Below are positions 1 through 6,078 of a stretch of 19,384 bases of DNA, piece by piece (the first letter of the stretch is position 1; each line of letters opens with the position of its first letter). The notes below the pieces were generated by a model. That model had not been told where the DNA came from and did no database searches. It was given only the letters and a program-made list of their open reading frames with translations. A program made the translations under genes and the position numbers. The DNA comes from CAYLZN01 sp964387935 (GTDB taxonomy: Bacteria; Acidobacteriota; Vicinamibacteria; Vicinamibacterales; JAFNAJ01), in the NCBI GenBank assembly GCA_964387935.1, contig CAYLZN010000078.1:1-19384 (forward strand), read 5' to 3'.

Positions 1-365
1 AGCCGGTTGAGGTCTCCCCGCGAGGCCTCCTCGTCACTCAGGCGAAGCAGTTGCTGCAGGGCGCGGACGTCGACGAGTCGCCCGCCATACTTGATGGTGC
101 GCCCGCGTGCCGCGGCCGCCGACGCCTGCGCCACACGGGGCTGCAGCGCCGTCAGGTGAACGACGAGGCCGTCGAGACGGCTGGCCGTCCACGCACCGAC
201 CACGAACGCGTGCTCGTCGGCGGTGCCGGGGTCGTGCGCGTGAACTGCCTCCACCCACTCGCGCAGGTCCGCAATCCAGTCGTCGGATTGGGACGGGGGC
301 GCCTGCATCGACGCGCCGGCCACCATCGCCAGCATGACGGCAATCGTCGCGGCCCCTCCTCGCAC
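1..365 (-). CDS. Exported hypothetical protein, C-terminus cut by window edge
   Basis: The minus-strand frame stays open from a GTG start at 363-365 to the window edge, giving 121 codons with no stop. The N-terminus has an Arg at position 2, then a hydrophobic run ending in Ala-Gly-Ala-Ser-Met-Gln-Ala, which reads as a Sec signal peptide. The mature part begins with a Pro/Ser stretch and continues as probable alpha helix (DDWIADLREWVEAVHAHD). Third codon positions are almost all G/C, as expected for a real gene here. The start lies 10 nt after the stop of the upstream peptidase gene, so the two are likely co-transcribed and perhaps translationally coupled; no strong Shine-Dalgarno is seen. 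An internal ATG at 333-335 is possible but would remove the charged N-region of the signal. I do not recognise the family. That it is exported is an inference. Confidence 0.6.
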   Translation of the reverse strand, partial: MRGGAATIAVMLAMVAGASMQAPPSQSDDWIADLREWVEAVHAHDPGTADEHAFVVGAWTASRLDGLVVHLTALQPRVAQASAAAARGRTIKYGGRLVDVRALQQLLRLSDEEASRGDLNR

Positions 366-375
366 CAGGGGACGC

Positions 376-1857
376 TCAGCGCCGCCCGCTCGCCGCCGGT
401 GATGACGGTTCGAAGGTGCGCCCGGGATACCGCTGCAGCAGCCCTTCCTCGGCGATCACCCGTTCAATGGCGGCCATGTCCATGGGCAGCGCCGCCGAGA
501 GGTTCTCCGCGCCGGTGGCCGTGATGAGCAGCATGTCCTCGAGGCGCAGGTAGAGCCGCTCCTCGGGCACCCTGAACTGCGGCTCGATGGTGAACACCAT
601 GCCGGGCTTCAGGATGCCGTCGGCCGGGCCCACGTCGTGAACGGCCATGCCGACCCAGTGACCGAGTCGAGGGGTGTCCACCGTTTTCTCGAAGCTCTCG
701 ACGAACTCGCGTGCGGCCTTCTCGTAGGCGGGCTTCGAAAAGCTCATCGCCGCCAGGCCGGTCTTCATGCGGGCCAGCGCATCGCGCTTGATCGCCGACA
801 CCTCGCCCGGGCGGATGGAGTCGAGGATCGCCCGGTAGTACATCAGGTAGAAGCCGTACAGCTCGCGCTGCCAGGCGTTCCACGTGCCGTTGACCGGCCA
901 CTGGCGCGTGACGTCGGTCGAGTAGTAGCCGACGTCGGGCCCGAAGTCCATCAGCACGAGCTCGCCGTCCTGCATCCGCCGTGTCCCGCGATGATAGTGG
1001 GGATACCAGGCGTTGGGTCCGCTGGCCACCAGCGAGTAGTAGGCATCGGCCTGTGCCCCGCCTCGATAGAAGACGAAGCGGGCCAGGGCGTCGAACTCGC
1101 GTTCGTACAGGCCCGGCACCGTCGACCGCATGGCTTCACGGATGGCCTCGACGGCGAGATCGGTGGCCCTCCGGATGAGCGTCAGCTCGCGGGGGCTCTT
1201 GACCAGGCGCAGCGTGTCGAGCGTGGGCGTCAGGTTCTGGATCTCGAACTGTGGAAAGCGCGTGCGCAGCAGCCAGATGAAGTGACCTTCGCGCGACGGA
1301 CGTCCGTCCCAGGGATCTCCGGCAGCGTCGGCCACGGTCCGCAGACCGAGATCGCGGCTGGTCGAGGCGCCTTCGGCCGGGGCAAACGGCGTGGAGATCG
1401 TGCGAATCGTCACACCGTTGGCCAGACGTGCGAGTCGTTCGGCGAGCAGGTCCGACCCCGCCACGTCCTCGATCCCGGAGAGTTCCCGGACGAGATCCGC
1501 GTCCTCGGCCGACAGCACCTTGCCTTCGCTCCGCTCCCGCCCCTCGTTGCGGTGGGGCAGGAAGACCGTGGTCCGCCGGGTCGAGCCGTCGAGCAGCAGG
1601 TAGGCGTGCGGCGTCTCGATGCCGGAGAGGTAGTAGAACTCGTTCGACTGGCGGAACCTGACGTAGCCGGCCGGCGCCGGCGCACCCTGGAGCAGCGCGA
1701 CCGCGTTCGGGCCGATCGCGTCGTAGACGCGGCCCCGGCGCTCGGCGAACTCGGCGGGAGGGAAATCCGTGGTGAACAGCGGCACGTCCTGCGCGCTGAA
1801 GGGGACGGCAGCGCCCAGCATGGCGACGAGCACGAACCAGCGTGTCGGCTTCTTCAT
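376..1857 (-). CDS. Exported Xaa-Pro aminopeptidase-like metallopeptidase (family M24B)
   Basis: A 493-residue protein that likely removes N-terminal residues preceding proline from peptides in the periplasm or outside the cell. Residues 1-22 form a signal peptide (MKK, hydrophobic core, AxFSAQ end). Residues about 35-170 match the creatinase/AMP_N domain, including the FRQSNEFYYLSG motif. Residues about 220-470 are the pita-bread M24 domain. All five expected metal ligands are visible: D304 and D315 (DFGPDVGYYSTDVTR, the 11-residue spacing of E. coli PepP), H400 (GHWVGMAVHD), E425 (FTIEP) and E440 (RLED). The ATG at 1857 is chosen over the longer open frame to 1992 because it creates the signal peptide and has AGGA (1865-1868) seven bases upstream. 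The downstream exported-protein gene follows after 10 nt. Exact substrate preference (aminopeptidase P versus prolidase) cannot be read from sequence. Confidence 0.9.
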   Translation of the reverse strand: MKKPTRWFVLVAMLGAAVPFSAQDVPLFTTDFPPAEFAERRGRVYDAIGPNAVALLQGAPAPAGYVRFRQSNEFYYLSGIETPHAYLLLDGSTRRTTVFLPHRNEGRERSEGKVLSAEDADLVRELSGIEDVAGSDLLAERLARLANGVTIRTISTPFAPAEGASTSRDLGLRTVADAAGDPWDGRPSREGHFIWLLRTRFPQFEIQNLTPTLDTLRLVKSPRELTLIRRATDLAVEAIREAMRSTVPGLYEREFDALARFVFYRGGAQADAYYSLVASGPNAWYPHYHRGTRRMQDGELVLMDFGPDVGYYSTDVTRQWPVNGTWNAWQRELYGFYLMYYRAILDSIRPGEVSAIKRDALARMKTGLAAMSFSKPAYEKAAREFVESFEKTVDTPRLGHWVGMAVHDVGPADGILKPGMVFTIEPQFRVPEERLYLRLEDMLLITATGAENLSAALPMDMAAIERVIAEEGLLQRYPGRTFEPSSPAASGRR

Positions 1858-1920
1858 GGCGTGGTCCTGACGCGACTCGCGAATCCGGACAGACCAGCCG
1901 GTGGTCTCGAGGCGCGGCCG

Positions 1921-1929
1921 ATTGTAGCA
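1921..1929 (-). promoter_or_regulatory. Candidate extended -10 promoter for the M24 peptidase gene
   Basis: On the minus strand the string TGCTACAAT is an extended -10 element (TGn followed by TACAAT, five of six consensus bases). Transcription would start about 55-60 nt upstream of the peptidase ATG. No good -35 hexamer lies 16-18 nt further upstream, which is tolerable for extended -10 promoters. It is one of the few A/T-rich hexamers in the GC-rich divergent region 1858-2049. It is predicted from sequence only. Confidence 0.4.
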
Positions 1930-2049
1930 CCGGCCCGGGGCGCCATTCGCGCGACACAGGCCGCCAGCCGCCCGCCGCAAACCGCCCGCCACCAGCCGGT
2001 CAAGTCACAGCGCCCTCACCTGGGTTACCCTCTCTCGGGGCGTGCGACG

Positions 2050-2397
2050 ATGAAGAAGGTGGACTGGCGGTACAACCGGCCCGGTTGAACGACTTGCGGC
2101 AAGGCGCAGGGGTTCCTTGCGCAGGTGAAGGCCGACACGGTCGAGGTCGTAGACGCGAAGAAGGTGCGGCTGGGCCTCCAGGACGCGATCGAGATGCTGA
2201 AGGGGGCCGAGGCGTTGATCGCGGCCCGCGGGAAGAAGGTCGAGCGGATCGATCTGAAGGGAAAGGCGCCCGACAAGGCCACCGTCGAGCGGCTCATGCT
2301 GGGGCCCACGGGGAACCTGCGCGCGCCGACGCTTCGCGTGGGCCGGACGGTCGTCGTCGGGTTCGACGAGGAGACGTACCGGAAGGTGCTGGGGTAG
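2050..2397 (+). CDS. ArsC/Spx-family selenoprotein with in-frame UGA (UxxC motif)
   Basis: A 115-residue thioredoxin-fold protein of the ArsC/Spx type. From the ATG at 2050 the frame reads MKKVDWRYNRPG, then TGA at 2086-2088, then TTCGKAQGFLAQ, and continues without another stop to TAG at 2395-2397. The TGA sits exactly at the first position of the CxxC/CTSC redox motif of this family, giving U13-T-T-C16. A conserved-looking C-terminal part follows, with GPTGNLRAPTLRVG (cis-Pro region) and VVGFDEETY. A stem-loop right after the TGA has SECIS geometry (separate entry). The family is known to include Sec-containing ArsC-like proteins. The likely role is thiol/selenol redox chemistry; arsenate reduction itself is unproven. 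Without recoding, a caller would start at the GTG at 2125 and lose the active site. The alternative, a nonsense mutation in a Cys gene, is less likely given the hairpin and the intact downstream frame. Confidence 0.85.
2095..2123 (+). promoter_or_regulatory. Bacterial SECIS element downstream of the Sec UGA
   Basis: Bases 2095-2097 (TGC) pair with 2121-2123 (GCA). After one bulged G at 2098, 2099-2104 (GCAAGG) pair perfectly with 2115-2120 (CCTTGC), giving nine base pairs. The 10-nt apical loop (2105-2114, CGCAGGGGTT) is G-rich with a G among its first two bases. The loop begins 16 nt after the TGA. Bacterial SECIS elements are known to lie inside the coding region directly after the UGA, with an apical loop containing G bases that bind SelB. 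This hairpin fits that geometry. SelB binding is inferred. Confidence 0.7.
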
Positions 2398-2506
2398 CCT
2401 CCGTCTGACAATCGGCTCGTGGCCTGCGGCGCGCGACGCGCGGCCTGCCGTACAGCTGCAAGGAACGGGCAGAGACGGCCGGCGGCAGGCACTCGGCCTG
2501 CACGGC

Positions 2507-4714
2507 TCAGGGATCGCCTCCGGTGTTGGGGCCGCTCCGGGCCGCCTCCAGTCGTGCCACGATCGACTTGAAGGCCGGCGTCCCAGACGAGGGGTCCACG
2601 CGTCGCGGCACGAGCACGTTCGCCTCGGGATAGTACATCGCCAGGTTGCCGGGTGTGATGTCGATGAAGGCGACCACGACGCGCAGGCGGCCGGTGCTGG
2701 TGACGACATCGACCGGCTCACCCTCGCGGAGGCCAAGCCGCGCCCCGTCGGATTCGTGCATCATGACCACGTCGCGGCGGGTCGTGCCACGATAGAGGTC
2801 TTCTTCCTCGTACACGACGGTATTGAACTGCCCTTCCGAACGCAGGGTCATCAGCCGGAACTCGCCGTCCCCCGCGTGAAACGCCGGCATCGCGGGCACG
2901 GACGCGCGGGCACGGCCCGACGGTGTTGCGAAGCGCGGGGCGTGAAACGTGCGGCCCGCGATCTGGAACTCCCTGGCGGTGTCGTCGATGTGACCGATGG
3001 CCTCGTAGCCGGGCACCACCCTGGCAATGGCCTTGCGCACGGAGCGGTGGTCGGTCATGCGCTCGAAGGGAAACGGCCCCGGGGGCAGCACGCGCGCGGC
3101 CAGCGCGCAGACGACCTCGACCTCGCTCTGGAGATTGCCGTCGGGCGCGGGCGCGCGGCCTTCCGAGAGGCGCACGTAGTTGAACATGCTCTCCTGCGTG
3201 GTCGCCTGCGGTTCCTCGTCTCGCGCGAGGACGGGCAGGAGCACCGTCCAGCGGCCACGGCCGTGTACGTGTCCCTCGTTGAGCTTCGTGGTGATGCAGG
3301 CCGTCGTGCCAATTCGCTGAAGCGCGCGTTTCGCCCACGCGCTATCGGGATTCGACGCATACAGGTTGCCCCCGAGCAGCACCGCGACCTCGATCCGCCC
3401 ACGCTCCGCCGCCTCCATGCACCCGTAGGTGTCGAGCCCCTTCGCGCGGGCCGGAAGTCCGCAGGTCTCCTCCATCGCCATCCGCATCGCGTCGCGGAGC
3501 GCAGGCGCGAAGCCGACCGAGCCCACGCCCTGGACGTTGGAGTGGCCGCGGATGGGGAGCAGGCCGCAGCCCTCGCGGCCCACCCAGCCGCGCGCGAGCG
3601 CGAGGTTGGTGAGCGCCACGACGTTGTTCACGCCGTGCTCGTGGTGCGTCAGGCCCATCGCCCACAGGAAGACGCCGCGCTGGGCGGAGACGATCGCCGC
3701 GGCGGCACGCTCGAGGGCGGCCCGCTCGAGGCCGCAGGCCGCGAGCAGCGTGTTCCACGACGTGGACTGCACGTCGGCCTCGACGTCCTCCCACCCCTCG
3801 ACATGCGCGGCGACGAATTCGCGGTCGACGCCGTCTCGATCGATGACTGCCTTGAGGAGCGCCTTGAACGCCGCGATATCCGATCCGATGTGGTTCTGGA
3901 GGTACAGGCTCGCGACCTCCGATCCGAGCAGCAGCGATCGCGCCCGCGAAGGAATCCGGAAGCGGACGAGCCCGAGCTCGCGCACCGGGTTGAGGACGAT
4001 GACCGTGCCGCCGCGCTCGCGCATGTCCACGAGCTTGACGATCAGGCGCGGGTGGTTGGAGGCCGGGTTCGCGCCCGCAACGAAGGCGAGATCTGCCCGG
4101 TCGAGATCGTCGAGCACGAGCGTGGACGTGCCGCTGCCGACGCTGCGCGAGAGCGCCACACCGGAGGCCTGGTGGCAGTAGAACGAGCAGTTGTGGACGT
4201 TCGCCGTGCCGTAGGCGCGCGCGAACACCTGCATGAGGAACGCGGCCTCGTTCGAGGACCGTCCCGACGCGTAGAAGAACGTGTCGTCCGGCCTGGCGGT
4301 CCTGAGCGCGGCCGCCACGCGGTCGAGCGCCTCTGCCCACGTCACCGGGCGGAAATGCGTGTCGCCCTCCGTCCAGGCCACCGGTCGCGTCAGGCGCCCT
4401 GCGGACTCCAGGCGCATCGGCGTCCAGGTTTCGAGGTCCCGCACGGAGTGCTCGCGCCAGAACGACTCGGGGATCGGTCGCTGCATGTCGCCGACCTGGG
4501 CCTGGATCGACTTCTTGCAGACCTCGGGGAACGAGCCCTGCTCGTTGACCATGCCCCCGCGCTGGCCGCCCATCCCGTATGCGCAGGTCTTGCAGGCGTT
4601 CTTCGCACGCAGGCGGCGATAGAGCCGATGAATCCCCCCGGCGTCGCGACCCTTCCGCCACGTGTAGGTCAGGGCGGCGAACCCGCCACCGGCCGAGACC
4701 CTCGCCTTCGGCAT
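2507..4714 (-). CDS. YdeP/FdhF-like molybdopterin oxidoreductase alpha subunit
   Basis: A 735-residue protein of the molybdopterin-dependent oxidoreductase superfamily, closest in motif content to the E. coli YdeP group (formate-dehydrogenase-alpha-like). An N-terminal cysteine cluster, C41-x2-C44 (KNACKTCAYGMGG) and C66, is a plausible but incomplete [4Fe-4S] site. The active-site segment NCSFYCHQASGVAL places C180 where FdhF has its selenocysteine. Cofactor-binding stretches include GANPASNHPR, MGLTHHEHGVNN and IRGHSNVQG. Residues about 610-720 form the C-terminal molybdopterin-dinucleotide domain (TPSGRA, RSEGQFNT, GNLAMYYPEANVLVP). The ATG at 4714 follows AGGGAGG (4719-4725) by four bases. 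No partner subunit or chaperone gene is adjacent. The substrate is unknown: YdeP is linked to acid resistance in E. coli, but formate oxidation should not be assumed. Confidence 0.88.
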   Translation of the reverse strand: MPKARVSAGGGFAALTYTWRKGRDAGGIHRLYRRLRAKNACKTCAYGMGGQRGGMVNEQGSFPEVCKKSIQAQVGDMQRPIPESFWREHSVRDLETWTPMRLESAGRLTRPVAWTEGDTHFRPVTWAEALDRVAAALRTARPDDTFFYASGRSSNEAAFLMQVFARAYGTANVHNCSFYCHQASGVALSRSVGSGTSTLVLDDLDRADLAFVAGANPASNHPRLIVKLVDMRERGGTVIVLNPVRELGLVRFRIPSRARSLLLGSEVASLYLQNHIGSDIAAFKALLKAVIDRDGVDREFVAAHVEGWEDVEADVQSTSWNTLLAACGLERAALERAAAAIVSAQRGVFLWAMGLTHHEHGVNNVVALTNLALARGWVGREGCGLLPIRGHSNVQGVGSVGFAPALRDAMRMAMEETCGLPARAKGLDTYGCMEAAERGRIEVAVLLGGNLYASNPDSAWAKRALQRIGTTACITTKLNEGHVHGRGRWTVLLPVLARDEEPQATTQESMFNYVRLSEGRAPAPDGNLQSEVEVVCALAARVLPPGPFPFERMTDHRSVRKAIARVVPGYEAIGHIDDTAREFQIAGRTFHAPRFATPSGRARASVPAMPAFHAGDGEFRLMTLRSEGQFNTVVYEEEDLYRGTTRRDVVMMHESDGARLGLREGEPVDVVTSTGRLRVVVAFIDITPGNLAMYYPEANVLVPRRVDPSSGTPAFKSIVARLEAARSGPNTGGDP

Positions 4715-4860
4715 CCAGCCTCCCTGGAATGGAACGAGCGACAGTTGATCTTACCCGCCGCCAGCAGGATCGTAACGCGTCATCAGGGGCACGGGGGAAT
4801 CCAGCGGCCTGACTGGCTGAATCGCTCTTTGTGTGGCGGAGACTTCAGCCTTGCTGGCCG

Positions 4861-4881
4861 CGGGCCGCGGGCCGCGGGCCG
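4861..4881. repeat. Three perfect tandem copies of a 7-bp unit (CGGGCCG)
   Basis: Three exact head-to-tail copies lie at 4861-4867, 4868-4874 and 4875-4881, preceded by a partial copy (GGCCG, 4856-4860). They sit immediately after the stop codon of the phytase gene, in the 172-bp gap before the oxidoreductase gene. Each unit carries a GGG run. No classical terminator with a T-tract is seen. Function is unknown; it may simply be slippage. Confidence 0.7.
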
Positions 4882-4886
4882 CAGGC

Positions 4887-5972
4887 TCAGCGTGGCGCCA
4901 GGTGGTCCCAGCGGAAGATCCAGAAGTTCCTGTCGGCGCTGTTCATCGCAACGAGCGCGCCCGCCGGAAAGGACGGACCCAGCGCCACGCTCGTCGCCTC
5001 GATGCCGTCGGTGCTGTCGGCGGCTGTCGCCACCACCTTCACCACCTCCGAGTGGTCGTGTGGGCTCGTGGACGATCCTTCGCGTCGAAACAGCCGGAAT
5101 GCCGTGGCGCGCGGCCGCTGGTCGGTCGCGACGAGGAACCCCGTACCGTCCGGGCTGGCGTAGATGGCCAGCCCCTCGCGCTGCCCCGCGAACCCGTCGC
5201 GCGCGAACACCGCCAGCTCGCGCGCCGCCTCGCCGTGATCCGGGTCGGCATGCCATTTCCGGATCGCATACTGCTCATCGGCGTAGAAAACGTGGCCCAG
5301 TTCATCATCGACGACGACCGCCTCGATCTCGTTCTGCTCCTCCGGATCGGGTCCTGCACCACTGAAGGCGCCGAACCGCCGCACGAGCGTCCCCTTCACG
5401 GTCCCGGCGCCGTCGTCCTCGAGTCGGTACTGCCACAGGTAGTCGGATGTGCCGCCGGTCTTCGGGCTGACGATGGCGAAGATCGCCCCATCGCGCGGGC
5501 GCTTGTAGAGACCAATGCCCATGGGCTCGGCGGCCTCGCCCTGCTGCCCGGCGAGGACCGGGATGCCGTCGGGGCCGCTGACGTCCACGAGTCGGCGGGT
5601 CGCCGCGTCGATGCGGAACGCGCGAAGCCGGTGCCGCTTGCGCTCGGTGACCACGGCAATGTCCGCCATGTCACCTCCAAGGGGCAAGCCGTACTCGACG
5701 TCCACGTTGTTCGGGCGATCCAGGCCGGTGACCACCTGGAGGACCCGACCTTCCAGGTTGAACGCCACGAGCGAACCCTCGGGAGCGATCACCTTGTTCG
5801 TCCCCAGGACGAGACTGCGTGTCGGGTCGCGCGCATCGATCCAGATCGCAGGGTCGTCGGCATCCGATGCCACGCGATCGGTGACCACCGTGGGCGCAGG
5901 CGTGGGCGCCCGACAGGAGAGAGCGGCCAGCGCGAGGACGACCAGGAGACCCACCGATCGGGAGCCGGGCAC
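4887..5972 (-). CDS. Beta-propeller phytase (3-phytase), probable lipoprotein
   Basis: A 361-residue protein of the beta-propeller phytase family, Ca-dependent enzymes that release phosphate from phytate. Residues 1-20 are a lipoprotein-like signal (hydrophobic run, ALSC with C20); the lipobox is not ideal because -3 is Ala. Family motifs in order: SDADDPAIWID (36-46), GTNK (57-60), DRPNNVDVEYG (85-95), ADIAVVTER (103-111), NEIEAVVVDDELGHVFYADE (214-233), REGLAIYASPDG (265-276) and DGIEATSVALG (322-332). The acidic residues in these strings are the expected calcium and phosphate-site ligands. The start is GTG at 5972, which gives the signal peptide; no strong ribosome site is visible. The length is typical for a one-domain enzyme. 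It is divergent from the TonB-dependent receptor across 106 bp, which suggests a shared role in phosphate or inositol-phosphate use (inference). Confidence 0.88.
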   Translation of the reverse strand: MPGSRSVGLLVVLALAALSCRAPTPAPTVVTDRVASDADDPAIWIDARDPTRSLVLGTNKVIAPEGSLVAFNLEGRVLQVVTGLDRPNNVDVEYGLPLGGDMADIAVVTERKRHRLRAFRIDAATRRLVDVSGPDGIPVLAGQQGEAAEPMGIGLYKRPRDGAIFAIVSPKTGGTSDYLWQYRLEDDGAGTVKGTLVRRFGAFSGAGPDPEEQNEIEAVVVDDELGHVFYADEQYAIRKWHADPDHGEAARELAVFARDGFAGQREGLAIYASPDGTGFLVATDQRPRATAFRLFRREGSSTSPHDHSEVVKVVATAADSTDGIEATSVALGPSFPAGALVAMNSADRNFWIFRWDHLAPR

Positions 5973-6078
5973 ATCGCGATGCTACCAGCCGGATGTAACG
6001 CGGCTGTGGCGACCGTGTCGCAGGAATGTCATGCGGTCGTCACGGGGTCGTCGCACTGGGTGCATACGCTCAGCGCTC

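Noticed and set aside
1891..1907. Inverted repeat AGACCA-GCCGG-TGGTCT upstream of the peptidase gene
   Set aside because: Arms of six bases with a five-base spacer are expected by chance; there is no regulator gene nearby to support an operator.
2125..2397. A 90-residue gene starting at GTG 2125
   Set aside because: This is only the part of the ArsC-like protein after the Sec codon; it would lack the active site, and the frame continues upstream to ATG 2050 apart from the recoded TGA.
2485..2501. Hairpin GCAGGC-ACTCG-GCCTGC between the convergent selenoprotein and oxidoreductase genes as a terminator
   Set aside because: It has no T-tract on either strand and only six pairs; it is not separable from GC-rich background.
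4750..4790. Minus-strand promoter TTACGA-16 nt-TAAGAT for the oxidoreductase gene
   Set aside because: The -35 matches only three of six bases and the -10 four of six; too weak to annotate.
2756..5365. Open frame of 869 codons on the plus strand across the oxidoreductase and phytase genes
   Set aside because: It crosses two well-supported minus-strand genes and the gap between them, with low-complexity Arg/His/Ala composition; a GC artefact.
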